From Thuidium tamariscinum (taxonomy: Eukaryota > Streptophyta > Bryopsida > Hypnales > Thuidiaceae), in contig OX344752.2 of the NCBI GenBank assembly GCA_947034885.2, forward strand, positions 4,526,001 to 4,590,000: 64,000 bases of DNA. The letters are read 5' to 3'. Both the position numbers and the translations under genes were made by a program. This document shows, one piece after another, positions 1 through 11,786 of this stretch; position 1 is the first letter of the stretch; the number at the start of each line of letters is the position of its first letter. Below the pieces are notes generated by a model. The model was not told where the DNA came from. It worked only from the letters and a program-made list of their open reading frames with translations, and did not search any database.

Positions 1-176
1 AAACGGCCTCCCACCTCAAGGGAACAGTCATGGTATATACAAACAGTGACGCAGGTGTCCTTAAATCAACTGCTGCAAGCAGTGCGCCTTGCGCATCATT
101 GCCTGAGCACTTGGAACCGGCTTGGAACACATGGATCACCACATGCGTCAATTTGAACGGCTTCTGAATCGAGAGC
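1..176 (-). CDS. possible partial exon at window edge, unrecognised
   Basis: Read on the minus strand, a stop-free frame of 58 codons runs from a plausible splice acceptor (AG at 178-177) to the window edge. It begins LSIQKPFKLT and ends near TVPLRWEAV. The stretch is markedly GC-richer than the AT-rich DNA that follows. I do not recognise the protein. A 58-codon open frame could occur by chance. A second minus-strand frame just upstream (about 340-290) reads LLEAEGLELDDEQQ then stop, so the segment could instead be untranslated sequence downstream of a gene end. Treat as a candidate only. Confidence 0.22.
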
Positions 177-420
177 CTAAATTGTGAAGTGCAAGATATG
201 CATTGTAGCAGTAAAATTACATGAGAGGAGACAGTACTATGCATTAACTTACAGCCTGCCTGGACAACGGAAACTGTGCATTACGCCTATTGTTGCTCAT
301 CGTCGAGCTCGAGACCTTCGGCTTCCAGGAGTTGCTGCACCCTAAACCTAAACCCTAAACGGCTTAAACCGCTTTACGTAAATACGTGAGTGTTTATGTT
401 TAGGGGCTTCAGGAGTTTTG
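177..420. other. GC-richer gene-flank sequence with a telo-box-like motif
   Basis: Between the candidate exon and the AT-rich DNA lies a GC-richer stretch. It holds a short run of imperfect plant telomere-type repeats (CCCTAAA, about 340-358) directly beside a minus-strand acceptor-like TGCAG. Three units are too few for a telomere. Such telo-boxes are common near plant promoters and leader exons. A minus-strand donor-like GTAAGT lies at about 246-251. Confidence 0.35.
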
Positions 421-818
421 AGTTTGGGAGATAATATTTGTGATTTTGTTTGTGTTTTGAAGTTGATTTGCAAGTCTTAGAAGCTTTGTGGTTCATAGTA
501 GATTTCTATGACATTATTTATTGTAGTTTTAGAATATTTGTAATTGAAAGAAGATTGATGTGTATATTATTGTTTGTGTCTTTAGGTTGAATTGTAGGTC
601 TTAGGGGCTTTAGAAACTCAATATCTTCCTTCATGGTAAAAGTCTACATGTGTAAAGAAATTCTCAATGTAAAGAATCTGCCACAATGTATATACTACTT
701 TGCATACAAATCCTAAGACTTTGTTGATAGCAATTCCTCTTTCCATTCTCACAAATACTATTTTTATGATGGACTTTTGCTAAACTAGAAGATATGTTTA
801 TATGAGAGTCAATAGTCA
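421..818. other. AT-rich intergenic, no gene seen
   Basis: The sequence is T-rich with no convincing reading frame, RNA gene or terminal repeat. It includes a few local repeats such as GGGGCTTYAG near 403 and 604. Confidence 0.6.
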
Positions 819-1553
819 TTAACCCCTATACGCCGTTGACGCCATTTTGTAGCATTTGGATGAGCTGAACAATTGACCGAAGGGGATTAAGAATGTTTTT
901 TTATCCATTTTTTGTTTTTTGACCTTTCATGGAGGGTTATGAAGAGTATCTAATTGAGTTTGTATTCTTTCTAGTGTTTATTATCTTCATGTGAATGAGA
1001 AGTACGTAAAAAAAACAAATGACAAAATTTGCTATTATAGTGTATTTTGCTCCTTGCTCTAAATCTGAAATTTCTCTTTGAAAATGACATTTTTGGAGTT
1101 TTAGTCCAACTAATGAAATGGAGGCCATGTACTCTAGTTTCTAATCTAATTGGAATTTTGAAAAATTCGTAATATTGAATATCTTATTGCAATTTGAAGT
1201 TTGAATGTATTTTCAATATCCATTGTATTCTAATTATAGATGGATACAAAAATTGAGTTTACACCATGATGTTTGTCACTGTAATTTACACACATGGGGA
1301 ATTTTAAAGATTTTTTGGAATAATTTTCTATTTGATGTGATTTTTTCTTCATTATTACTTCCAAAATTCTCAGAAAAATCAATTTTTCTCTAAAAAATAT
1401 AATTTTTTGGGTGAAATAGAGAAGACATATAGCTTCATCTTTGAAAAATAAATACAATTATATATATATATATATTTTAGAAATGACAACAATTTGAGTA
1501 ATGGGCATTAAGGCCTAAAACTAATGGTCATAGACTTGGTGTTTCATGGTTAA
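819..1553 (-). mobile_element. TTAA-flanked miniature element (copy 1)
   Basis: The segment starts TTAACCCCTATACGCC and ends at another TTAA (1550-1553). Its interior is the reverse complement of the element at 38575-39288. The shared blocks are the TCAGAAAAATC-type run, a block read on one strand as ACACCATGATGTTTGTCACT (1261-1280), and the end region around AAATGACAACAATTTGAGTAATGG. No transposase frame is present. A (TA)n run sits inside at about 1459-1474. It is assigned to the TTAA/CCCCTAAAGG family by ends and homology. Confidence 0.6.
1459..1474. repeat. (TA)n microsatellite
   Basis: Eight TA units lie inside TTAA element copy 1. Confidence 0.85.
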
Positions 1554-2680
1554 TATGAAATACATGCTAAAGGCATGACATTGGAAGATTAAAAATGATA
1601 GCATCAAAGAGAAATAACATTAATTAGGCTCATCAATATAGCAACTCTTAACAATTGTAGTATGACACCAATGTCATCATTATAATAGAGCCTTGCATTT
1701 GTATTTAAGCATATTTTTGCATCCATTCTCTTATAAATGTTGTTATGATTCATTGCACTATATTTGGAATAAATAAATAGGTGTTGTAAATTTATAGTGA
1801 TATTTTGTTTAGAGCATTGACTATGCCATTTTAAAAATGAGCCCATTAATGATGTAGTCTATTTAATTTTCAAGTAAAACTAAAAGTAAATGATATTAAT
1901 TTTTTACTAAATCATTTTTGCTTTTGGGATCAACAATTTTCATTTTTTTGGTAAAAGTTATTAGCAATTTTTTTTCCCATTTAGAATAGTCTTCTACTTG
2001 ATGAGTTTTTAAAATATGAATATAAAAAATAAAAAAAATTTAATTTTAAAATATCTTTTCAACTCATTTTTCAACATATTGGCTATATGCACAAGTTTTA
2101 GGACATATACGTTTCATTAGGGGAGATTTGAGGCCAATACGAGACTACAAATTTCCAAACTGTAAGAATTCTATAAATAGTACCACATTAGTAGTCTAAT
2201 GTAGCCAAGACCATGCCACATTACATAATAATTTAATTAATTAAACCAATATATATGTATAAATCCTATTTTTTTTAAATTAGAAAAAAATTCAAAAATT
2301 TAGGCTGTTTAAGGCTAGTTTGTAGTTCTTAGACAATGTAGACAACTACTAGGGGAACAACTTGAAAATGTTCCTTTTTGCCCTTGAATCTCTATTAATG
2401 TTTCCTTAAAATGTTGAAAGACAAAACTTCAATTTTAGAAAGGGATAGAAAAGCTTCCATTTTGAAGTTTAGGTAGGTTTATTTTACAATTGGTGGAAAT
2501 ATTCATTCTAAAATACTGGAAAAATGTAGTTGATTTCTTACAATTGAATTTGTTAAGAAATAAGTATTCTTGAAGATGTTGACCTTGCTTTAGGAACAAT
2601 TATTTTGAAGTATTTTTGGGCCTCCATACATGTTGGTCCTTTAGGTGTTGACGGAGCACAGTTTGTAACTTCATTTAACA
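1554..2680. other. AT-rich intergenic, no gene seen
   Basis: No open frame above about 60 codons looks coding. No recognisable terminal repeats were seen. Poly-A/T runs are frequent. Confidence 0.55.
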
Positions 2681-2689
2681 CAAATAAAT

Positions 2690-3110
2690 CAAAACAATTA
2701 TCATCCCATCGAAACTCATAACTTATACTACCAATATAGACAAATTGTCTTATTAAGATTCAAAAAACATGACACCAAGATGTTTAATTATTTTTACTCC
2801 ATTGAGGTATAAAAATCATTCCATGAAAATACAAAAAAATCCTACTTTACCAGTATAGATTAGCCATTCTACAAAGATAGATAGACCATTCCATCATCCC
2901 CTAGACTTATCAACCATCCCATCAAAGCACTTAAATTATCCCACTCAACCACTTTCTTCTTAAAAACATAAAAACAATTTCCTCTCACTCATGAAATTAT
3001 CCTAATTAGACCCCAAAAAAAAAAATCACCCCTCAAAACCTCCCTTCATAAAATACACATCCCTCTCAGACACACCAAAACCATCCCACAAGACAAGAAA
3101 ATCATCCCGC
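2690..3110 (+). repeat. C-rich-strand irregular CATCCCA-type motif run upstream of the MRS2 gene
   Basis: The plus strand becomes G-poor and repeatedly carries variants of CATCCCA/CATTCCA/TTATCCCA. Examples are CATCCCATCG at 2703, CCATTCCATCATCCCC at about 2890, CAACCATCCCATC at about 2912, TTATCCCACTC at about 2936 and CCATCCCAC at about 3083. Spacing is irregular, so this is a degenerate low-complexity run rather than a clean tandem array. It ends where the GC-richer leader of the transporter gene begins. Confidence 0.4.
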
Positions 3111-6042
3111 TTGCCACCCCCAACCGAGGGCCTCCTTGGGAAAGCCGTGGACACACATGGAGCTCTTCCGTCTCAAGGCGCCATTTGTTTGTTTATTCGC
3201 CATGGCAAGCAAAAGTCACGCCTGCTCCTCGTTGCAATCCTTCTCTTTCCCAGGCACTTTCTTCGCGCCAGTTCATCTCATCGTCCGATCGCTTGCGCCG
3301 CGCCGCTTCTTTTGTGTTGCATACGGTAATTCAAGAACTCTTCCATGAAACTCTCTTCTCTCTCTGTCTCTCGTCAGCCAATTGGTATGTGATTCCTCCA
3401 GTGCATGCCATCATCAGAAAGCTCTGTACGATTCGGTAGTAGATGCTTTTAGGTCATTTTACGTCGACTGTTATTTGATGTGTCAATTGAGGGATTTCGA
3501 TCTCTGCGCCCTCTGGTCGTGCGAGGGTTTCGTGTGATGTCTCCCTTTTGGTAGCATTTGAATTTCGTGGTCGATAACGGAAGTGCTTTTCCGGATTTTC
3601 ATTTCTTGATTGAGGATCGGAGTGCGTTTGTTAAGATTTTTGTGGAATTTTTCTGTTTTTGCACTGTGCGGGAAACTTATTGTTAGTTGTGCGTGCGTGC
3701 GACAGAGTAAGGACGTTCTTAGTCTTCAGTATAGTCATTTTTTATTCTTTGCGGCCATTGCATCTTCTTGAAGTTCCGGTTGGAATTTATTTTTGTTTTT
3801 TGGATTAAGGATAGTTCGGATATACTATCTGAGTCTTATTCTATGACAATGGAGGATATATTTCTAGAATTGAGCATTTATTTTTCTCGCTACCTATTAC
3901 AATTACCTTGCGAGTATTGTTATGTACTGTTTTGAATTCGATTGGACTCCCTCAGGAAGTTGGTTGCGTGCGTGGACATAGTGAGGGCATTCGTAGTCTT
4001 TGTTGCGCTTTTGCAAACTCTTTTGCTCTCTCGCCATCGCAATCTGGTGAAGTTTCGGTCTGGAATCAGTTTTATGCAGACACTGAGGGTTTTTAGGATA
4101 GTTTACTTGAGTTTCTTTCCGTGAAAATGGGAGAGCATACTAGTAAATCTGAGAATTTCCTGTTCTCGAAACAAGCTGACGAATATACCTGTTGGAGCTT
4201 TTATAATGTTGAGCTTATATTTTCGGACAGCTGCTTTTTATAGTCACCTTGTGGTACTTAGTTTGTAAGCAGCTATGCTGTTGGAGATTACATTTACAGC
4301 TATGAAATTTGTCATTCTAAAGATCAATCACTGTGTTACTTAATTTTTTCTTAATTAGAAATTGAGCCTCCACTGGAAATATTATCTCAAGGGCTTTAAT
4401 CTTCTGTTAGGGTTAATTTTGTTAAGAATTTTGCTCTTGTTTCACTTTTATTTTCGATTTTTCGTTGAGGCTCTACTTTTATGTGTTGTTCCTCGTAATA
4501 TGTATTATGAAAAATTGGAATTTGAGTTCTCACAGCTTCGACATAGAAGCTCCTCAAGCTTGGCCACCATATCGTGTATTCCGTGCCTGCTGGTTTAGGA
4601 AAGTAACCTAATCTTGCTCTTTGTGTACTGGATGGTTCGTTGATGTCCTGACTCGACGCTCCTAATCGCTTGCAGAAGCTGAGCGAAAGCGTTTTCTGGA
4701 ACACTTTTATGAAGCTGCGTATGTGTTCATGCGACAAGCTTTTTCGTAGTTGCAAGCAGGAACAGATCGTGTAAGAATTTCTGCTTTTCCAAGAGTACGG
4801 ATGCGGGGGCCATCATTCTGGTGCTCTCTTTGTTGCCTGTGCCTCTGCTTCTTATGTTGCCGGCCTCGCCGGCGCAAGCGGATGGTTTCTTCTTCTGGTT
4901 TATATTGATTTCCTCGTTTCTGCAGGTATGCTCTATTGTTCATTCGTATTGATTTCTTTATTATAGACCCTTCAACCATGTCACTCAAGTAGGAGTTTTC
5001 TGCTTTTTCTGTTTTTTTCTGTAGAATGTTCTAATGAGCAAGATAATCTAACCCTATTAAGCAGATTAGGTCCATGGCTCATTCCTTTCCTCAACTCAAT
5101 CAGTGGAGCTTTATTTTTGCGTGTTTGCTTGGAATTTCTTACTCATTGCGCTTCCTTCAAATTTTTTTCTTCTATCTCGCATCATGATCCTCCTAATCGC
5201 ATGAAGTTCTAATTTTGGAGACTCTGGCCACAATATTCATGCAGGGCAATATCTGGAACGTGCCATGTTAGGAGTTGCGAGGAATGCTATTTCATTCTTC
5301 TTCTTAGGTTCACTAAACGAATTCAAAAGGCAGGTCTAAATTCCTGTCCACGATCATGCAGAGCATGACACTTATCTGTTACACTAGTGAGGACGAAGAT
5401 ATCATTGCATCAAGTTCGTATGTCTATCACTTAAACTACAACTCAGGGTGTACAATGAAAATTCAGCCTTGCATTCTGTGGAATCCGGAAATGAGGATAA
5501 CCTTCTTCCGCGGGCACGTTTGAATGCGCACCAGTGACGAACTTGAGAGAGGCAGGATATACAAAAAAATTGAGAGAGGAACGTGACCGCTCTGAATCTG
5601 TGCAATTATCAAACGCGACTTATCTTCAGCATTGTTTATTGACAAGCAGAACTTTCATTTCTGCATTCTTCAACTTTAGTCTTTTATCAGTTCTATTTAA
5701 AACATGCTGATTTTCGGCTGCAGTTATGTGGTAATTCTAGAGAAAGGTCGATGTTATGTTTCCTATGCTGATCTCTCTGCTTTGCTAATTTTTTTCTCCA
5801 TGACCAGATATCGGGCGAGGTCAGGGCAGCGTGACCTGACAACATGCGACTCTCTTGAATCCATCGATTCTGGGAGTTTTGTTCATTCTTCAGAGGACCT
5901 GATCTTTCGCCCTCGGGGCTAGTTCGAATGAGAGACATTCCTGGCATAATGTAGTCATAGGATTGCCAGCAAAAAGGCTTCAACGAGCTCATGCTGGCCT
6001 GTGGCGTTTGACTCTTCTGTCTAGTTTCAGTTTTTAGCCAAA
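3111..6042 (+). promoter_or_regulatory. putative promoter and intron-containing 5' leader of the MRS2-type gene
   Basis: A sharp rise in GC content at about 3100 and a CT-rich stretch (3340-3375) mark a likely transcription start region. From here to the first coding ATG at 6043 there are many short open frames but none with protein-family features. The sequence is T-rich and intron-like with possible splice sites (for example TGCAG/GTATG at about 4920-4930). I infer a leader with one or more introns. Exact start and splice sites cannot be fixed without transcripts. Confidence 0.4.
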
Positions 6043-8319
6043 ATGGGGAAGCCAGTGATAAAGAGACCAGCTGTACTTAAGTCCGCTTACGATCGGGTGA
6101 CAATGGAGCATTCTGGGGCGGAAAATCAAATTGTTCCTTTCTCCATCCTGAAGAACAGGAAGATGATGGGCACTAGGACGTGGATGAGGTTCGATACAAC
6201 TGGAAGTTCGGAGATGTTCGATTGTGACAGGAACGGTCTCTTGAAACGTGTTACTGTACCTGCAAGAGATCTCCGTATACTGGGCCCCATATTCACTCAA
6301 TCCTGCCATATTCTAGGTAATTGATTATCAAATGTGGATGCGAGTTTTATTTTAGTTTTATATGAGTTTTATTTGAGTTTAATGTAGTCACGTGCACGTG
6401 TAACAGGCTGCACCTCTTGATGCTGGAAAATTGTTGCTTACCTGTTCAGGCTGTGCTCCGGTGTCTCCTAATGCTTCTGCTCCCAGTGCCGAGGCGGTCT
6501 TTATACTAATACTTGATGAGAATTATGTAGTCTTTCCTTCATTCCTAGAAGCAGTGTTAATGTTCAGGCAATACCTGCTGTCAACTTGAGAACAATCTAT
6601 TTCTCACTCCAAGGTACAGACCATTTGCTCTGTCAGGCGAGGAAGCTTCTGTTGTTCACCGCCACATTTGGTTGTACGGAATGGGCTCTTTAATTTATGT
6701 GTGCTGTGGTTTGTGACAGCCAGGGAGAACGCGATGGTGGTTAATCTTGAATTTGTAAAAGCGATAATTACACCTGAGCAGGTTTATTTTCTCGATCCCC
6801 TGAACCGGGAGGTGAAACCTTTCGTAGAGCAGCTGAGAGTGCAACTCCCTCCGCAGAGTATCTTACGGATCGAGTCCGGAGGACCATTGACGTCTCCTGG
6901 AGGACAGGTATGCACAACAGAAGACGGCTTGCCTGAACAACTCCCTTTTGAGTTCCGAATTTTGGAAATTGCTCTAGATGTGGTGTGCAACCACCTTGAG
7001 GAAAATGTGCATGATTTGGAAAAGACGGCCCGTCCAGCTTTAGACCAGTTAACGAAAAGGATCAGCACAGGGAGTCTCGAGCTTGTTCGAATGGTCAAAA
7101 GTCAGCTTACTCACTTGAGCGCTCGAGTTCAGAAGGTGAGCGCTCTATTCCATACTTTTTTTGCTAATTTAGAAATGGGAAGCTTTCACGTCAACCATCT
7201 GACTTGAATAAATCAGGCGGGAATAGGATCATTTATCTATCTACTCTATCAGTTTTTACTACTTTTTGAGCTTGCTCGACTCTTTTGAGACGCTGTGGGC
7301 CTTCCTTGAAGCAGAGGTTCTCGAGCCAAGGAAAATGTAGCATCACAATAGCAGTTTCTTACAAATGCTTATTCGGAGTCTGCTTATTGTTATACAAACG
7401 AAGTTTGGGAGGCGGTTTTAAAGACTTTGGTTGAAATTTTTCAAGCCAGGTCAGGGACGAACTTATGCAACTTCTGGACGACGACGAGGATATGGCAGAC
7501 CTGTACCTGACTCGAAAGCTTTTCCAAGCGCAACATCTGGACTCCCCAATCGCAACTATCTATTCAGCCAGTGGGGCTACTGTGAGCTCAGCAGCATCGC
7601 GCAAATTAGCACGATTGAGTTCAGTAAGAAGCCATGGTCATAGTCGCCGCAGCTCAGCTACACAGAGCACGAGCACAATCTATAACGTTGAGGAGTTGGA
7701 GATGTTATTAGAGGCCTACTTTATGCAGGTGGATGCTAGTCTCAACAAGCTCTCACTGGTGAGTTTTTGAATTCTGACTCCAAATTACAGATCGTTTGGA
7801 CAACTGGTCTCCATTCAGGCGATCCTCAATCTCTCTTTTCCGATGTCCTTTTCAAGTTTTTTGTGACTTCTATTCTTGCCACCGTCGGCATAGGACATGG
7901 TTGGCACTGACAGCTTTCGGGGATTGAGATGCCTTCCGCTGCATGCTCTCATCACTTTCAACTGGATGACGTTTGGTTACTCGTCTATTTCCTTGACACG
8001 TCGATAAGATACTTTACTCATTTGACGTTGCCAATGTCAGGTACGGGAGTACATTGACGATACGGAGGACTACGTCAACGTACGGCTTGACCACCAACGG
8101 AACCAGCTCTTTCAGTTTCAGATCACATTGGGTGCATCGGCCTTGGCTATTGCAGTTTGCATGAGCATAGTTGGGTGCTTTGGCATGAATATCCCTGTAC
8201 CACCATACGATAGCCCTCACTGGTTTTCACCAACCCTAATCTTCGCCTTTCTCTTATCCTTTTTTATTTTCTTGGGCATTTTGGGGTATGTACGCTGGAA
8301 GGGGCTCTTTGAGAAGTGA
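6043..8319 (+). CDS. MRS2/MGT (CorA-superfamily) magnesium transporter, four coding exons
   Basis: This is a membrane Mg2+ channel/transporter of the plant MRS2/MGT family. The coding exons I deduce are 6043-6316, 6720-7135, 7450-7758 and 8041-8319. All introns are GT-AG, the frame is kept throughout, and the protein is 425 residues, normal for the family. Family landmarks are RTWMRFDTTG near the N-terminus, the VPARDLRILGP block, MVVNLEFVKAII, LPFEFRILEIAL, the coiled-coil stretch ending [29 protein letters not shown], and EELEMLLEAYFMQ. Two C-terminal membrane helices lie at about 361-380 and 397-417. The signature GMN tripeptide (residues 381-383) closes helix 1 in CFGMNIPVP. The first residue of the second exon is completed across the junction (Ala92). 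The start ATG sits in AAAATGG and precedes conserved sequence. Which of the plasma membrane, plastid, mitochondrial or tonoplast types this is cannot be told from sequence. The N-terminus shows no clear transit peptide. Confidence 0.93.
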
Positions 8320-8850
8320 GACCCAACTTACCAAGAATTGGTGCATATAGAGACACAGCAGGCCAAAACTAATACTTTACTCTTAGTATGGAAAGGGAAG
8401 ATCAACTCTTATGACCCAGTTTCATATTTGGTATATCTTTGTTGAATGTGGTAAGGTTAGTTAGGCATGTGATTTTTGGTAGAAGCGAAACTGAGAAAGC
8501 CGTGTTCCTCTTTCGGTGCTTTAAGGAGCAGTCAGTACGGGAGAATGAAAGACTTTTGTACACTGCATTACTGTGGTATCAATACTGCATTAGAGTTTAC
8601 GTCGCTTAGCCTCAGATTGCAATATGTTTTTACTGGAGATGGGGTAATGCATACTACCGGTATTGTGTAACTCCTTCCCAGTGAACCTGGCAAGCATACA
8701 CTTATGTATGCTGGTTCCACTGGTGTTTCGCTCTCATTGAGAGTCTCTTTAAAACAGCGATTGAACATTATTCATTGTTCCCTTTGTCCATGTACTGAAC
8801 ATTGGTTTATGTTGTGTTGAGGTCCATCAAAAGAGCATGGCCGATTTTTT
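8320..8850 (+). other. 3' flank / untranslated region of the MRS2-type gene
   Basis: GC content stays moderately high for about 500 bases after the stop and then drops, which suggests the transcript ends here. A short imperfect inverted repeat around 8690-8725 (GCATACACTTATGTATGC) could form a hairpin. No canonical AATAAA is evident in the right place. Plants often use variants. Confidence 0.4.
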
Positions 8851-10880
8851 TGAGCATTGTAATTTTTCGAATTGTCGGAAAGGACTAAGAAAATTAGGAT
8901 TTGATTCTATATTTTGCATGCAAAGAAACAGATATCATTGCAAAATTAAAAACATCATTAACCAATGATTTGTTTGGAAGGTGTCAAAGGCCACTTAACC
9001 TTGGAAGAATTTTGTGGACTAGAGTACTCAAATGGATGACAAAGAATCCTTCTATGTAAGAAAGAAGTGCATTTGTTTTCAAGATAGTGAACTTGCTTGT
9101 GAAGTAGGCCTTATAGGATGAATTTTGTGTTTTGTAGGGTAATTGTGAAGAGAGTCTCCTATTTTTTGATGTGGTAATTCTATGTTCTTCACGTGTCAAA
9201 GCTTATTGGGGGCCTCTAAATGCAAATATGAATTCAAAATTTGCAAATTTTATCATGTGTTGCAAATAAAAAAATTCGTGTGTTTTCTTTAGGGATAAGT
9301 TCACCTTGAAAATCTCACTTTGTCTAGTAATCTAGCATCTTGCCATATGTTTATCCTTGAAATTTTGTATAAAAAAGGGAAGTCTTGCATAGTAGTTTGA
9401 CCTCCAATGAATGCTTTGGAGTTGTTTTTAGCAAATGATTTATACTATGCTAGAAAAGATCATTTCCATTGTAACTAGTATGTCTTTTTAATGTTAATGT
9501 TCTTATATCATAAGAATTTTAGTATTTGTGGGTCAACTTCAAAAGCTTTAAAAATCCTCTCTACCATTTTGGGAGGATTCACTTCAACAATCTCATAGCT
9601 AGCTAGCTTCATTTAGAAAGCTTCAAGGAAAGTAAGGTTAGTAGCAAAATACAATAGTTTTGCTTATGATTGTGAGCTTCCAAAGTGAATTTTGTAGTTT
9701 TTATTTGGGTTTAAAGGAGAGAAGTTGTCTTTTCAAAATTCATACCAATAAAAAACAAAAGAAATGATAGGCTATGCTTATCTATAAAATAAAGGAGGAT
9801 AAATTTCTTCTATACTAAATTCTTATATTATCCATGCCCATGGGCTAATGTAAAGTTAATAGTATCAATAAACTCAACTCTCTCTAATTGCATTCTAGAT
9901 CTCTAAGAGGCTAAGTGAATTTCTAAATGTATAGACATGTATTTTTTCTTATTGCATAGCCTAAGAGAACAAATGGAATTCTAAATTCATTATCACTTAT
10001 ATTCAAAAGTTGTCCAATCATATCCATATGTAAGATGAGAGATTCTTAATTGAGACTAGGACTAAAAATGACATGTTTTATGATTTTTAAGATCATTTAA
10101 TTTGTTCCATATAGAAGTTCAATTCATTTGGATATAAGAAAGAAGACTCCTTATTCAATTTATTAATAAAAAATTATTATGTGTATGCATTAGATGGATG
10201 AAATCATGATAAAAAGGTGACATTTTGTATTTTACTTTTAACAAATATGCAATTATAGAATATGCAATTAGCAAGGGGAAAATGTTGTTTGCACCAAATT
10301 AAACAACAGAATAGACAAATTGAAAAGACGGTAAATCATGTTGTAGAACACCTTCTTCATAGGTCATCTTTAAAAATAAGGGGCTATGTGAGAATGTCTA
10401 ATGATGATGCATCCCTTGTTTTGTTGGAAACATTTGTAGGAAAACCAAATGAATGTTTTTAGTTTTGGATGGATGATACGAAAGAAACTACTTAAAAGAG
10501 TATCCATACCAAATGATGATTCTACCATTAAATGCAACTTCTAAATCCAAATGCAAATCATGAATTTTGTGAATTGTATAGTGAATAGGGATTTTAAATG
10601 AATGCATACTAATTAACCAACATTTCACACTATACAAGTATCTACCTTTAGTGTACATCACTAGTTATTGAAGTGTACATGGGTTGTACATCATATTTCA
10701 AACATCTAGAGGTCTCTTAAGCAAGTCCTTTTAGGCCTAGCTAAAGTGCGGTTGCTAGTATGTGAGCATAGAAGTGTGAGCTTATGACTGTTATGAGCTT
10801 CAAAGATGATGCACCTATAGAATAGGTGCTTATATTATAGAAACCTTCTATGAAAAGAGTATATTTATACTATAGGTACC
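8851..10880. other. AT-rich intergenic with a dispersed-repeat fragment
   Basis: No gene was seen. About 9200-9310 (TGCAAATATGAATTC, TTTGCAAATT, TTTAGGGATAAG) resembles the middle of the miniature element at 21617-21897 and a fragment at 26165-26320, so it is a copy or relic of that family. The rest is unremarkable A/T-rich sequence. Short frames such as 10262-10462 have no family features. Confidence 0.5.
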
Positions 10881-10882
10881 TA

Positions 10883-10913
<31 letters not shown>
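10883..10913. repeat. (ATT)n microsatellite
   Basis: About ten consecutive ATT/TTA units. Confidence 0.9.
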
Positions 10914-10919
10914 TTTATT

Positions 10920-11020
10920 ATAAACACCTTCAAAGGTGGTAGTATATCTACTTATATACATATTAAAAGCTCACATGCTTGCATGTTCATGCTCACACAC
11001 TAGCATCGTTGGTATGAAAA
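10920..11020 (+). repeat. dispersed repeat S, copy 1
   Basis: The block contains ACACCTTCAAAGGTGGTAGT, then ATATCTACTTATATACATAT, then GCTCACATGCTTGCATG and CTCACACACTAGCAT. The same order of blocks occurs at 46025-46140 (close match) and 33890-34010 (diverged), all in the same orientation. No coding potential. Confidence 0.7.
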
Positions 11021-11024
11021 TCAT

Positions 11025-11496
11025 ATTACTTTTTTGAAATACTTTATGAAGTTGTTGTCCTATCCAAAGGTTGGATTTGATGTTATTAGAGTACATATTT
11101 TCTTAAAATTACAAATGTGGAAGTTTGTCAAGTGGTTGATTGCATTGACTCTAGTTCAAACTTGGAATTGCAAAAATAAAGTCATAGAATTAAAGAACAC
11201 AAAAATTCCCAAAAATCACTATTTCAAGAAAACCTCATTTCAAATCCATTCCAACAAAAATTGTTCAAAAAATGATAATATTTTACTTGTAATTGAATTT
11301 AGAAGGTATTTAGAATTTTCCTTTCTAATTTTATAGAAAAATATTGGTGATAGCATTGGAGAATCTAATTGTATAGATTGAATCTACAACTCAAACTCTA
11401 AAACTTTTATTTGTATCTCAATTCCAAAATAGTATTTTATGATGATTTTTCCAAAACTATCAATTCTACAAATGAATTTCAACGCTTAGGGGTTAA
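11025..11496 (-). mobile_element. TTAA-family element, f subtype, left-truncated
   Basis: It is the reverse complement of the element at 25025-25613 over most of its length (for example TTTGTCAAGTGGTTGATTGC and TTTCAAGAAAACCTCATTTC type blocks). It ends CGCTTAGGGGTTAA at 11496. The other end abuts repeat S at about 11020 and lacks a terminal TTAA, so the copy is incomplete. The 100-codon frame at 11034-11336 is a by-product of the repeat. Confidence 0.65.
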
Positions 11497-11499
11497 TTT

Positions 11500-11780
11500 T
11501 TTTGTCCTCTTCAAACCCATAGTTTCCAAGTATATGATAGGTGCGTGCAAGTGTGCAACAACCTTTCTTTTTACTTTTTGAGAAAGTGCCAAGATGGCAA
11601 TTACTTCAAATTTGGTGAAGCATTGCATTTCTACATTCATCTATCTTTTGGACTTAAAAACACTTTTCCATCATTTTCATACACTTTTTCATCCAAATTT
11701 GGTGATTTCATCCACATTTTTAAGAGAATTGGGAATTTTTTGATGAAAAAAGATTACTTTTATCTGGCAAAAAAAAGACA
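11500..11780. other. AT-rich intergenic, no gene seen
   Basis: One 81-codon frame (11545-11790) is Phe/Tyr/Ser-rich low-complexity and shows no family features. Confidence 0.5.
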
Positions 11781-11786
11781 TTCATT

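Noticed and set aside
340..360. Telomere-type CCCTAAA repeats
   Set aside because: Only about three imperfect units in a gene-flank setting. Not a telomere or clear interstitial telomere array.
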